A stretch of 36,304 nt of DNA, taken from assembly GCA_934636265.1 (NCBI GenBank), contig CAKUAD010000017.1, positions 1 through 36,304 on the forward strand. The letters run 5' to 3'. Position numbers and translations under genes: made by a program. The DNA is from an uncultured Flavobacterium sp. GTDB lineage: Bacteria; Bacteroidota; Bacteroidia; Flavobacteriales; Flavobacteriaceae. Shown one piece after another: positions 17,257 to 25,702 of this stretch (its first letter is position 1; every line of letters begins with the position of its first letter). The notes under the pieces are model-generated. The model was not told the origin of the DNA, searched no databases, and worked only from the letters and a program-made list of their open reading frames with translations.

Positions 17257-18065
17257 ATCTTGGTAATGACCAGCTCGACGCGGCGGTCGTATTCCGATCC
17301 TTTTCCCAGCGGAACCGTGTTACCATAGCCTTTGAAACTCATCCGCGATTTTGGGATCTTTTTAAACACCAGATATTTGTAGACTGATTCGGCTCGGTTT
17401 TGCGAAAGTTGCCGTTTGCGTGTCTCGCGGTCGATGGCCTCTTTTTGGTAAGGCGGCGTACAGCAAACATGTCCCTGAATCTCAAAATGCAGGTTTTTGT
17501 TTTTGTGCAACGCGCGCGCAATCCCGTCGAGTTGGGTTTTGGCTTTAAAAGTAAGTTTGCTGGAACCGCGTTCAAAAAGCAGGTTTTCCAGGTAGATGTG
17601 ATCGCCCACCACATGCTTTTTTTGTACCGATGTGTAATATCCCGGAAGCTGGATTTTAGGCAGTTCCTTGAGGTTGAGCACCACGTCGACGCGGCGATTT
17701 TTTGATCGTTTTTCCGGCAAGTTTTCCAGCAGGTCATCGTCGATCATGATCCGGCCCTTGCCTTCAATGGTTACGATCACCTTGTTTTTGATGCCGTTTT
17801 TGGTCAGGATGTCGCGGATGGTGGCCGCGCGTTGGGTTGACAGTTTGTAGTTGTAGCTGGCTTTGCCGATGTCGTCGGTGTAGCCAAAAATCTCGATTGA
17901 TTCAATCCGGGTGGAGTCGGTCGAGCGTATGTAATTGATTACCGCCAGAGCCTGTTTGTCGTCGAGCGAATATTTGTCAAATTCAAAATAAACTGATTGG
18001 ATAACCTCTTCCTGGGCGTTTGCCGTCGCAATAAATAACAACAGCAACCATAGCGCGTGTCGCAT
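17253..18065 (-). CDS. Periplasmic protein with two tandem OmpA-like domains
   Basis: A 270-residue exported protein. The signal peptide is about residues 1-17 (MRHALWLLLLFIATANA). A first OmpA_C-type domain spans about residues 22-133: QSVYFEFDKYSLDDKQA, then IEIFGYTDDIGKASYN, ending in SKNRRVDVVL. A second spans about residues 155-270: ENLLFERGSSKL, IQGHVCCTPP, and EYDRRVELVITKI at the C-terminus. Such domains bind peptidoglycan. The second has CCTPP in place of the usual TDxxG segment, so its ligand binding may differ. No beta-barrel or other membrane region is present. The start overlaps the S41 protease stop by one base (TGATG), so it is co-translated with the protease. Confidence 0.87.
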   Translation of the reverse strand: MRHALWLLLLFIATANAQEEVIQSVYFEFDKYSLDDKQALAVINYIRSTDSTRIESIEIFGYTDDIGKASYNYKLSTQRAATIRDILTKNGIKNKVIVTIEGKGRIMIDDDLLENLPEKRSKNRRVDVVLNLKELPKIQLPGYYTSVQKKHVVGDHIYLENLLFERGSSKLTFKAKTQLDGIARALHKNKNLHFEIQGHVCCTPPYQKEAIDRETRKRQLSQNRAESVYKYLVFKKIPKSRMSFKGYGNTVPLGKGSEYDRRVELVITKI

Positions 18066-19705
18066 CAGATTTTAAGGATTTTATTGTATTGGGCGGTGTT
18101 GTTCAGGATTTCAATTGCCTTTTTGATCTCGGTGTTGTTTTGGGTGTAATACTGATACAACCCTTCTTTGTACTGGTATCTTTTGATGACTTCGTCCAGA
18201 ATCAGTTCCTTGATTTCGACCTTGTTTTTTTCCAGCTGCGTTTCCTCACTTCTTTGCAGGGAAGCCAGCAGTTGCTTGTATTCGGCTTGGATGGCCGTGT
18301 CGAGATTTTCCTTTTTGGCCGCCTCGATCACTTTTTTCAACGCCTGTTCAGTCTGGGTGTCAAAGGAGTAATTCCCTTTTTTCAGGAATGCTTTGAGTTC
18401 TGCAAAATCAGCATCGGTAATCGTTGGGATTTTGGTTCCCATGTTGGGATTTTTGTAGTAATAATGGGTTGCAAAATCAAAGATCCCATCGTTTTTTACC
18501 AAGGCTTCGGCTATCGGACTCATCTTTGACTCGGCCAGTTCTACGTCCGGCTGGATTCCGCCACCGTCGTAAACCGTGCGTCCTTTTCGAGTCTTAAAGG
18601 CGTTGTATTGCGCCGCATCGGTGCGTACAGCTTTTCCCTGTTCGTCGCGATGGGCGTAATCAAGCGCCTGAATGCATCGGCCGGATGGTGTGTAGTAGCG
18701 TGAAATGGTGATTTTTACCTGCGTCCCGTAGGTTAGGTCAATAGGCCGCTGTACAAGTCCTTTTCCAAAACTGCGACTTCCCACAACCACCGCGCGGTCC
18801 AGGTCCTGAAGCGCACCGGCCACGATCTCTGATGCCGAGGCGCTGCGTCCGTCAACCAAAACCACCAGCGGGATCTGCGTATCCACTGGCTCGTGCATGG
18901 TTTTGTAGGTGATGTTGTGCTTTTCAGTTTTGGATTTGGTGGTGACAATCGTCTCGTTTTTGGCCACAAACAGGTTGCAGATGTTTACCGCCTCGCCCAA
19001 CAATCCGCCGCCGTTTCCGCGCAGGTCAAAAATGATGCGTTCGGCGCCTTGTTCTTTAAGTTTTTCCAGCGCTTCCTTGGTTTCGATAGTCGCTTTGCGG
19101 TTAAACTGCGTCAGGACGATGTAGCCGGTTTTGTCATCAATCTTGGCAAAAAACGGAACGGCTTTAAGTTCAACTTCGCCCAAAATGATTTCCGCCGATT
19201 GCACACTCCCCTGCCTGCGGAATTTTACCGGGATTTTGGCATTTTTTGCGCCTTTCAACAACTGTCCGGCATCTTCCTTGAAATCTTCGAGGTTGACGTC
19301 GCCAATCTGAATAATCTCATCGCCTGCACGCATGCCGGCTTTGTCGGCGGGATAGCCTTTGTAAGCTTCCTTGATGATCAGGACACCTTCTTTTCGTGAC
19401 ATCAGCGCGCCTATTCCGGTGTATTCGCCGGTGTTGTTGATTTTAAACTTGACCACGTCCTGCTCGTTGAAATACACCGTATACGGATCGAGTTCGGCCA
19501 GCATGTTTTTGATCGCCTTGTCCATAAGGTCGGCCGGATTGGTCTTGTCGACGTAGTTCTGGTTGACGGTCTTGAAAAGTGTCGTGAAAATCTCGATTTG
19601 CTTGGCGATTTCAAAAAAATCGTCCTTCACGGCCCGGAATCCCACGCCCGCAAACAAAATTACGGCCGCCAGTAAGGGTAATCCGATGCGCTTAAACTGC
19701 TTCAT
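18065..19705 (-). CDS. S41 family C-terminal processing peptidase
   Basis: A 546-residue tail-specific (CtpA/Prc type) serine protease, anchored or exported to the periplasm by an N-terminal hydrophobic segment (about residues 7-23). A PDZ domain follows at about residues 85-170 (YTGIGALMSRKEGVLIIKEA, then AGMRAGDEIIQIGDV). The S41 catalytic core carries IIFDLRGNGGGLLGEAVNI, the Ser290 motif DGRSASASEIVAGALQD, and Lys315 in SFGKGLVQ. The Ser-Lys spacing of 25 is that of E. coli Prc. The C-terminal third is helical and Lys/Glu-rich. It starts four bases after the end of the DUF4349 gene and is coupled to the OmpA-domain gene by a one-base overlap. Confidence 0.94.
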   Translation of the reverse strand: MKQFKRIGLPLLAAVILFAGVGFRAVKDDFFEIAKQIEIFTTLFKTVNQNYVDKTNPADLMDKAIKNMLAELDPYTVYFNEQDVVKFKINNTGEYTGIGALMSRKEGVLIIKEAYKGYPADKAGMRAGDEIIQIGDVNLEDFKEDAGQLLKGAKNAKIPVKFRRQGSVQSAEIILGEVELKAVPFFAKIDDKTGYIVLTQFNRKATIETKEALEKLKEQGAERIIFDLRGNGGGLLGEAVNICNLFVAKNETIVTTKSKTEKHNITYKTMHEPVDTQIPLVVLVDGRSASASEIVAGALQDLDRAVVVGSRSFGKGLVQRPIDLTYGTQVKITISRYYTPSGRCIQALDYAHRDEQGKAVRTDAAQYNAFKTRKGRTVYDGGGIQPDVELAESKMSPIAEALVKNDGIFDFATHYYYKNPNMGTKIPTITDADFAELKAFLKKGNYSFDTQTEQALKKVIEAAKKENLDTAIQAEYKQLLASLQRSEETQLEKNKVEIKELILDEVIKRYQYKEGLYQYYTQNNTEIKKAIEILNNTAQYNKILKI

Positions 19706-19708
19706 GCT

Positions 19709-20518
19709 TTAAAAAGGTTTCTTTTTAATTTTCTTGCGGATGATAAAAAACAAGGCAACTAAAATAAGGATTAATGGCCAAATATACAGCAGGCCGATAA
19801 AGAACACCGATATACCGTTGAATCCGGACTTGATGGCGTTCCACATCTTGCTGCCGTAGGACACGGTGACGCCGCTGTCGATGGCGGTTTTGGTGTAAAT
19901 TTCAAGGTTGAGCGTACTCATCGAAACCTGGTTGCTCAGGTAGCGAAGTCGGCCTTCCATCGATTCGATTTCTTCGCGAACGACGGCGAGTTGTTTTTCA
20001 ATTTCCAGAATCTCCTGAACTTTTGTCGCCTTGCCGAGCAGCTCCAGGTAACGCGACTCCAGTTTCTTTTTGGCGCCCAATCGCGCTTCCACGTCAATAA
20101 ATTCTTCCGTAACGTCTCGGGCAATGATCTCCTTTCGGTCAAAAAAGGCAACCCCCTCGCCTATCTGCGCCAGCAAATCGTCAAACTTTGCACTGGGCAC
20201 GCGCACGGTGATATGGCGGTAAAGCGATTGGTAGTCCTTACCTTGTGCGTCGGCGGTAATGAGGCCACCACAGTTTTTAACGGCTGTCAGGATTTGCGAG
20301 TGAGTTTGCGCCAGATCATTGGTTTCAAACCGCACGTGGCCCTCGCGAATGATTTTTTGTTGCGTCGCTACCGGCATTTCGCCTTGGGCTACGGGCGTAT
20401 CCCCCGATTCCATTTTAGCGGGGACGGCAACTTCAGTGGCAGCAGTTTCGCCTTTATCGGCGTTGTTGCTGCACGCCAGCGGTAAGGCCAGCACAAGCGC
20501 GGCAATAAGTGCTTTCAT
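19709..20518 (-). CDS. DUF4349 domain lipoprotein
   Basis: A 269-residue protein of the DUF4349 family, function unknown. The lipoprotein signal MKALIAALVLALPLAC gives Cys16. Then come an Ala/Glu/Pro-rich linker, the domain proper (IREGHVRFETNDLAQTHSQI, then ITVRVPSAKFDDLLAQI), a coiled-coil hairpin at about residues 150-195 (EKQLAVVREEIESMEGRLRY), and a C-terminal membrane helix at about residues 234-262 followed by a basic tail. The combination of a lipobox and a C-terminal helix is usual for this family. It sits 36 bases downstream of rnpA and 3 bases upstream of the S41 protease, so all probably share a transcript. Confidence 0.87.
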   Translation of the reverse strand: MKALIAALVLALPLACSNNADKGETAATEVAVPAKMESGDTPVAQGEMPVATQQKIIREGHVRFETNDLAQTHSQILTAVKNCGGLITADAQGKDYQSLYRHITVRVPSAKFDDLLAQIGEGVAFFDRKEIIARDVTEEFIDVEARLGAKKKLESRYLELLGKATKVQEILEIEKQLAVVREEIESMEGRLRYLSNQVSMSTLNLEIYTKTAIDSGVTVSYGSKMWNAIKSGFNGISVFFIGLLYIWPLILILVALFFIIRKKIKKKPF

Positions 20519-20554
20519 AAAACTGTATTTAGATTTAACGCAGATGCCTGATTC

Positions 20555-20932
20555 CTAGTATGCGTTGGTTCCGGCACCTTGTTTTTGCGAGAATTTTTCA
20601 AACACGGCTGCTGTAAGTTCAAAAATCTGCTGATAGGTGAGCCGGTCCGACGATTGGTACAAAAGCATGAAAGCGTGGGGCTTTTCTGCAATCAGCTTTG
20701 ATTTGTTAAGCCGGTAACACTCGCGCATTACCCGCTTGAAATAATTTCGGTCGTGGGCCTTCTTAAAATACTTTTTGGATACCGATACGCCCATCTGATG
20801 TTTTTGGCCCTCCGGAAGCTCCAAAAAAGCCAGTCGCAACGGATATTTTGATACGCTTTGACGCGATGCAAACAACTGCTCGATCGTCTTACGGCTCTTT
20901 AATTTTTCGTCTTTGGGGTACCGGGCGTCCAT
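20555..20932 (-). CDS. rnpA: Ribonuclease P protein component
   Basis: Protein subunit of RNase P, which removes the 5' leader of pre-tRNAs. It has 125 residues from MDARYPKDEKLKSRKTIEQL. The RNA-binding motif region reads KKAHDRNYFKRVMRECYRLN, with RNYFKR in place of the common RNRxKR. The frame is open upstream to 21022, but a TACCTTTG -7 element at 20944-20937 lies five bases before the ATG at 20932, and family N-termini fit the shorter form. It is not next to rpmH and heads a minus-strand unit with DUF4349, S41 protease and OmpA-domain genes. Confidence 0.93.
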   Translation of the reverse strand: MDARYPKDEKLKSRKTIEQLFASRQSVSKYPLRLAFLELPEGQKHQMGVSVSKKYFKKAHDRNYFKRVMRECYRLNKSKLIAEKPHAFMLLYQSSDRLTYQQIFELTAAVFEKFSQKQGAGTNAY

Positions 20933-20936
20933 GGCG

Positions 20937-20944
20937 CAAAGGTA
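20937..20944 (-). promoter_or_regulatory. -7 promoter element for rnpA
   Basis: TACCTTTG on the minus strand fits TAnnTTTG and ends four bases before the rnpA ATG. No TTG is found about 19-20 bases upstream; one at closer spacing exists but is not convincing. Confidence 0.5.
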
Positions 20945-21052
20945 GGTTTTTTCAAGATTGGGTCGCGGCCGTCCGCCTGTGGTGAAAATCCTGTAAATCT
21001 TTTTTAAAATCCTGAAAAGCAATTGACCGTCAGGCGTTTTACCTTTGAAATA

Positions 21053-21176
21053 TCAAAGCACTATCCGCGGGTTGAAGAAGCAACTGCTGGAAAAGCGGAT
21101 AACATCCATCAACATCTCTCTATATATAACAAGGCCAACGCTTTGTCAGGAAGCCCTCTCACTGAGAGGGTTTTCT
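21053..21176 (+). ncRNA. Candidate small RNA between rnpA and the M1 peptidase gene
   Basis: The plus strand of this gene-free gap holds, in order: TACCTTTG at 21040-21047 (a perfect -7 element, with TTG at 21023-21025, a short spacing of 14); a 7-bp stem TATCCGC (21062-21068) with GCGGATA (21095-21101) that encloses a nested GTTG/CAAC stem (21071-21084); an unpaired AT-rich stretch; and an intrinsic terminator ending near 21176. There is no ATG on this strand inside the unit. It does not show the SRP RNA, tRNA or tmRNA signatures I know. The start is estimated from the -7 element. Existence is inferred. Confidence 0.35.
21151..21176 (+). terminator. Intrinsic terminator, best in plus orientation
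   Basis: CCCTCTC (21154-21160) and GAGAGGG (21164-21170) form a perfect stem around ACT, followed by TTTTCT. AAG/TTT pairing extends the stem, the same design as the terminator at 8499-8523. It lies 8 bases beyond the M1 peptidase stop and could also end that minus-strand transcript, but the minus-strand side continues CTTCCTG, a weak T-tract. Confidence 0.7.
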
Positions 21177-21178
21177 CG

Positions 21179-23041
21179 TTATGGCTTGGCCGTGTTGTTC
21201 TCGGGCTTTACGTCGGCCATCAAACCGCTCGGATCGATAACCACCTGCTTGACCTGCGTCAAAGGTTTTGAAAGCGTAAAACTGTAGTCCGGATCGCCCC
21301 AGGTCCATTCGTTCAAAACGGTTCTTTTTACCTGCGGATTTGGATTCTCTTTATGGAAATACATCATACGCAGCGGGATGTAAAAGCTCTCGGTTGTGCC
21401 GTCGGTATATTCTACCAAGAGATCGATTGGCATTGGCATACGTCCGATTCGTTTAAGCGAAACCTTTGCTTTATCACCTTCAGCAGTCAATCCGGCAATG
21501 GCATAGTCGATGGTATTCGTGGTACGCGTCCAATCGGTCAGGTACCAGCCAAGGTGGGCGCCCGACACTTTTTCGGCCGTGCGCGTAAAATCATTTGGGG
21601 TAGGATGTTTAAACTTAAAATCATCGTAAAACCGTCTGAGGGTTTTTATCGTGTTGTCAAACCCAATCAGATAAATCAACTGGCTCAGGTAAACTGATCC
21701 CTTGCTGTATGACCCAATGCTGTAAACGCGGTTTTCGTCAAAGCGATCTGCCTGTGTCGACAGCGGTTGTTCCTTGCCTGAATTGGCGAGCATCACATAG
21801 CCCCGGGTGCTGGCCTCAAACGGGTTGGTGGCTTTCTTCTCGGCCATTTCGTTGATGGCGTAATCTTCAATAAACGTGGTAAAACCCTCGTCCATCCATC
21901 CGTGCAAAGTCTCGTTGGTCGCCAAGACCATCTGGAACCACGTATGTCCCAGCTCGTGCGCGATCAGGCCGGTCATGCCGTCAAGTTTGCCTTCGCCCAA
22001 AATCAGCGTACACATGGCGTATTCCATTCCGCCGTCGCCACCCTGAATCACTGAATATTGCTTGTAAGGATACGGTCCCACCAACTCGTTAAATATCTCC
22101 ATCAACCGCGCGGTACGAGGCTGAACGGCTTTCCAGGTCTCGAAAATCTTAGGGTTGTTTTTATACAAAAAGTGCAGCGTCACGCCGTTGGGTCCGGGCA
22201 CCACGTCGTGGATGTAGTTGTCGTCGGCAGCCCAGGTAAAATCGTGAACGTTGGGCGCCACAAAATGCCAGGTAAGCGTTTTTTTCTTTTTGTGGTCGAC
22301 GCTAACGCCGGCATCCTGATATCCGTGACCAATTTCATTAGGGTTTTGCAGATATCCGGTCGAGCCGATTGTGTAGTTTTTGTCGATGGTAATCTTGACG
22401 TCGTAATTGCCCCAAACGCCGTGAAATTCGCGCGCAATGTAGGCATGGGCATGCCATCCTTCACTATCGTATTCCGCCAATTTTGGAAACCACTGCGACA
22501 TTGAAAGCGCCACGCCTTCCTTGTTGTTCCGGCCCGAACGACGGATTTGTACCGGAACCTGACCTTCAAAATCCATGGTAAGTCTTGTTTTCCCGCCGGG
22601 TAAGATCGGCTTGGCCAGATCAACGCGCAAAACCGTACCGTGAAGCGAGGTCTGCACCGCCGCTCCATCTTGTTTCAGGTTTGACGGTTTTAGGTACCCA
22701 ATCTCATCGGGTTTGAGATTTTTGATGCGGCTCTCCTTGATTTCCTTGCCGTCGACGGTTTTCTTGGTCACCATCCTCCCGTCGGGATCGACAATGTTCC
22801 TAAGGCGCATGTCCATTTCACTTCCGGGCTGAAAGGCGTTGTTGTACAAGTGATAGAACACTGACCGCAGCGTATCGGGTGAATTGTTGGTATAGGTGAG
22901 TTGCTGTTTTCCGGTGTACCGATAGGTTTTTACGTCCATCGATACTTCCATTTTGTAATCGGCCTGTTGTTGCCAGTATCCGGTTTGGGCATTTAAAGTG
23001 ACCGATAGTGCTGCGAATGCGGCAAGGAAAAATTTGTTCAT
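21179..23041 (-). CDS. M1 family zinc metallopeptidase (aminopeptidase N type), secreted
   Basis: A 620-residue exported zinc aminopeptidase. The signal peptide is MNKFFLAAFAALSVTLNAQ. The N-terminal beta domain includes YRYTGKQQLTYTNNSPDTLR. The exopeptidase motif is GGDGGMEYAMC (GxMEx type). Zinc ligands are His362 and His366 with Glu363 as catalytic base (HELGH), and Glu385 lies 18 residues on (HELGH-x18-E, as in M1). A downstream Tyr-containing catalytic region is consistent with the family. The open frame reaches 23083, but the ATG at 23041 begins a proper signal peptide and lies four bases after the S8 protease stop. Probably periplasmic or cell-surface, in peptide degradation. Confidence 0.94.
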   Translation of the reverse strand: MNKFFLAAFAALSVTLNAQTGYWQQQADYKMEVSMDVKTYRYTGKQQLTYTNNSPDTLRSVFYHLYNNAFQPGSEMDMRLRNIVDPDGRMVTKKTVDGKEIKESRIKNLKPDEIGYLKPSNLKQDGAAVQTSLHGTVLRVDLAKPILPGGKTRLTMDFEGQVPVQIRRSGRNNKEGVALSMSQWFPKLAEYDSEGWHAHAYIAREFHGVWGNYDVKITIDKNYTIGSTGYLQNPNEIGHGYQDAGVSVDHKKKKTLTWHFVAPNVHDFTWAADDNYIHDVVPGPNGVTLHFLYKNNPKIFETWKAVQPRTARLMEIFNELVGPYPYKQYSVIQGGDGGMEYAMCTLILGEGKLDGMTGLIAHELGHTWFQMVLATNETLHGWMDEGFTTFIEDYAINEMAEKKATNPFEASTRGYVMLANSGKEQPLSTQADRFDENRVYSIGSYSKGSVYLSQLIYLIGFDNTIKTLRRFYDDFKFKHPTPNDFTRTAEKVSGAHLGWYLTDWTRTTNTIDYAIAGLTAEGDKAKVSLKRIGRMPMPIDLLVEYTDGTTESFYIPLRMMYFHKENPNPQVKRTVLNEWTWGDPDYSFTLSKPLTQVKQVVIDPSGLMADVKPENNTAKP

Positions 23042-23045
23042 AGGG

Positions 23046-24605
23046 TTATTTTTTGGCTGTTTTTTTGGCAAGCAATAAAGCATTGTATGCGTTGACGATT
23101 CTTCCTGAGCGCGAAGCCTGGCTAAACGGACGCCTTTCCTGTTCAGAACCCAAAACCACCTCGTGCTGGAACGGGGTGCCTGAATCCATGATGATTTTCT
23201 TTACCTGTGCGGCGGTAAGATCCGGATAGCGCGAACGGAGAAGCGCGGCAACTCCCGAGACATTTGGTGCCGCCATCGAAGTTCCCTGCTGAAATTCGTA
23301 TCCGTCCGGAACTGTGGCGTAAATTTGCATTCCGGGCGCAAAAATGTCGACATTGCGCGTCCCGTAGTTGGAAAAAGGCGCCACCATTTTCTCGCCGTTT
23401 TGCGGACCCAAGGCGCCTACGGTCAGGACGTTGTCGGCGATTTCGTTCACCAGATCGTCGGAGTCGTTGGGAAAGTTGCGGTTTTGCGGCAGGTCAATGT
23501 CAAGCCCGTCGTTTCCGGCTGCATGTACAATCAACACATCTTTTGAAGCGGCGTAACGGATGGCCTCATAAACCCACTCTTTTTGAGGGGAAAAGCTCTT
23601 TCCAAAACTGGCGTTGATGATTTTTGCCCCGTTGTCAACTGCATAACGGATGGCCAGTGCAATGTCTTTGTCGTATTCGTCGCCTTTTGGGACCGCGCGA
23701 ATGGTCATAATCAAGGCGCTGTCGGCCACGCCATCTCCACCCTTGCCATTGTTGCGAACCTGTGCGATGATTCCGGCCACGTGCGTTCCGTGAACAGCCA
23801 GGTCGCGCTCTTTACCCGCCACGTTTGCGTTTCCGTAGAATTTGGTCGACATATTGGTGTGATCATCACCCAAAAACTGCTTGCGTCCGTCGTATTCGGG
23901 GTTGAGGTTGTATTTCAGGGTCGATTCGTTTTGGTTGCGGAGTTCCTCAATCTCTGAATGGAATTCAGGTCCGGCGCGCTTGATGATGGAAATCATGATG
24001 CGTATCGACATGATCGAAGCCTTTTCATTGGGCGTGATCTCGCGAACTTCGTCAAGTGTGTAATTCTTTTTCCCCAGATAGGCTGATATTTCATCGTGCG
24101 CAGCCAATACGGGCGCAAACCCTTCCTGATTGGTCCGGGCTTCCAGCAGTTGTTTGTCATAATCCGCTTTGGCGGCCTTGTAGGTGTCTGATCCGTCGTC
24201 GCCTTTGCGCACAATTCGCGTAATTTCCAGCGTTTCATACAACACGTCGCCCAAAAAGTTCCATCCGTGCACATCGTCAACATAGCCGTTGTTGTCATCG
24301 TCCAAACCATTGCCCGCAATTTCCTTTGGGTTGGTCCACAATACGGATTTCAGGTCTTCGTGTTCAATGTCAAACCCTGAATCGATGACGCCCACAATCA
24401 CTTTTTGCCCGGGCGATTTGAGCAATTCTTTGTAGGCGCGGTCGACGCTCATTCCGGGAACTGAATCGCGCTCCGGATCCAGATGGCTCCAGCGTTTTAA
24501 GGCAGTTTCAGCCAGCGGTGACTTTTTAACCGCAACGGGTTTGGGTTGTGCGGCTATGCTTAGGGTGGCAGCCAGAAAAATCCCTGCGATGTTCAAAAAT
24601 CTCAT
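23046..24605 (-). CDS. S8 family subtilisin-like serine protease, secreted
   Basis: A 519-residue exported subtilase. The signal peptide is about residues 1-20 (MRFLNIAGIFLAATLSIAAQ). The catalytic triad is Asp75 (VGVIDSGFDIEHED), His275 (HGTHVAGIIAQ) and Ser443 (GTSMAAPNVSGVAALL). The Asp-to-His distance of about 200 residues is far longer than in subtilisin; the extra segment contains the calcium-like DDDNNGYVDD and a helical stretch. Asn of the oxyanion hole is in VHAAGNDG. The ATG at 24605 is chosen over the open frame to 24668 because it begins a standard signal peptide. It is followed after four bases by the M1 peptidase gene. Confidence 0.93.
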   Translation of the reverse strand: MRFLNIAGIFLAATLSIAAQPKPVAVKKSPLAETALKRWSHLDPERDSVPGMSVDRAYKELLKSPGQKVIVGVIDSGFDIEHEDLKSVLWTNPKEIAGNGLDDDNNGYVDDVHGWNFLGDVLYETLEITRIVRKGDDGSDTYKAAKADYDKQLLEARTNQEGFAPVLAAHDEISAYLGKKNYTLDEVREITPNEKASIMSIRIMISIIKRAGPEFHSEIEELRNQNESTLKYNLNPEYDGRKQFLGDDHTNMSTKFYGNANVAGKERDLAVHGTHVAGIIAQVRNNGKGGDGVADSALIMTIRAVPKGDEYDKDIALAIRYAVDNGAKIINASFGKSFSPQKEWVYEAIRYAASKDVLIVHAAGNDGLDIDLPQNRNFPNDSDDLVNEIADNVLTVGALGPQNGEKMVAPFSNYGTRNVDIFAPGMQIYATVPDGYEFQQGTSMAAPNVSGVAALLRSRYPDLTAAQVKKIIMDSGTPFQHEVVLGSEQERRPFSQASRSGRIVNAYNALLLAKKTAKK

Positions 24606-24678
24606 CGTAAACTTTTTAAAGGAGTCGAAAATAATTTTTTTTGTTACCGCTTGACGGTGCGTTAACACTATTTTGGGC

Positions 24679-25536
24679 TTACAGCACGTCCTGAAGCTGC
24701 AGCACTTCTTTTAGGCGGACGCCTTTTTCCGTCTCGGTGACGGTTACGATGGCATTGTGCGCGTCGTGTTCCAAAAACAGTAAAAAGTCATCTTTGGCCG
24801 CCGCGCGCAAAAATTTTTCTTTTTCCGGCAGGGTCAGCAACGGGCGCGTGTCGTAACCCATGACGTACGGCAACGGAATGTGACCCGCCGTGGGGAGCAA
24901 ATCGGCCATAAAGCAAATTTTTTTGCCGCGGTAATCAATCATCGGGATCATCATTTTCTCGGTATGTCCGTCTACGAAAAAGATGTCAAAGCCAAGCGGT
25001 GAATTCTCCATCAGATCAGTCGTGGCCTCCGGGATAAATTTGAGTTGCCCGCTTTCTTGCATCGGCAGTATATTTTCAGATAAAAACGACGCTTTTTCCC
25101 TCGCATTGGGTTTTACGGCCCAGTCCCAGTGTTTGCTATTGCTCCAAAACGCAGCGTTGCGAAAGGCGGGTTCGTATCCGGTGCGGTCCATATTCCAGCG
25201 GACGCTTCCGCCACAGTGGTCAAAGTGGAGGTGCGTCATAAAAACGTCGGTAATCTCATCGCGGTGAAAGCCGTATTTGGCGAGTGATTTGTCAATTGAA
25301 TGATCGCCCCAAAGGTGATAATACCCAAAGAACTTCTCCGATTGCTTGTCGCCCATACCGGTATCGATCAGAATCAGCCGGTTCCCGTCCTCAATCAACA
25401 AACAGCGCGCGGCAATGTCAATCATGTTAAAGTTGTCGGCGGGATTGGTCTTGCTCCATATCGTCTTGGGTACCACGCCAAACATGGCGCCTCCGTCAAG
25501 TTTAAAATTTCCGGCTTCGATCGCGTAAAGTTTCAT
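24679..25536 (-). CDS. MBL-fold metallo-hydrolase
   Basis: A 285-residue metallo-beta-lactamase-fold protein. The zinc motif THLHFDH (HxHxDH at residues 102-107) is intact, preceded by LILIDTGMG and followed by further ligand regions (FFVDGHTEKMM and FLEHDAHNA). It most resembles the lactonase/quinolone-hydrolase-like branch (AttM/AiiA-type relatives), but the substrate cannot be stated from sequence. No signal peptide, so cytoplasmic. The ATG at 25536 gives MKLYAIEAGNFKLDGG; an upstream in-frame start at 25575 adds residues without support. It lies 73 bases upstream of the S8 protease gene on the same strand and is divergent from sufA. Confidence 0.88.
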   Translation of the reverse strand: MKLYAIEAGNFKLDGGAMFGVVPKTIWSKTNPADNFNMIDIAARCLLIEDGNRLILIDTGMGDKQSEKFFGYYHLWGDHSIDKSLAKYGFHRDEITDVFMTHLHFDHCGGSVRWNMDRTGYEPAFRNAAFWSNSKHWDWAVKPNAREKASFLSENILPMQESGQLKFIPEATTDLMENSPLGFDIFFVDGHTEKMMIPMIDYRGKKICFMADLLPTAGHIPLPYVMGYDTRPLLTLPEKEKFLRAAAKDDFLLFLEHDAHNAIVTVTETEKGVRLKEVLQLQDVL

Positions 25537-25642
25537 AATCGTTTTTTGCAAAGTAAAGTAATTTAGCAAAATCATGAAGCGGGTCTATCGAGACATCAGT
25601 TATAAAAATGTTATACCCATTAACATTAGGGTTATTAAGTAG

Positions 25643-25650
25643 TATCTTTG
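25643..25650 (+). promoter_or_regulatory. -7 promoter element for the suf region
   Basis: TATCTTTG is a perfect -7 consensus, 52 bases before the sufA ATG. No TTG is visible at the usual -33 distance. The 166-base gap to the divergent MBL gene holds nothing else that I recognise. Confidence 0.55.
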
Positions 25651-25702
25651 CCGACAGTGCGGCAAAACGCAAAAGGCTGTACTGCAATAAACAATTAGAT
25701 TT

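Noticed and set aside
20333..20338. CACGTG in the DUF4349 gene as a parS site
   Set aside because: Flanks (AACCG and GCCCT) do not match the TGTTN/NAACA arms.
21053..21176. tRNA, SRP RNA or tmRNA in this gap
   Set aside because: There is no T-loop TTCGA, no GGAAGGAAGCAGC-type SRP loop and no tmRNA ends; only an unassigned structured RNA is supported.
23778..23783. CACGTG in the S8 protease gene as a parS site
   Set aside because: Flanks do not fit the parS arms, and the bases encode the catalytic HV of GTHVAG.
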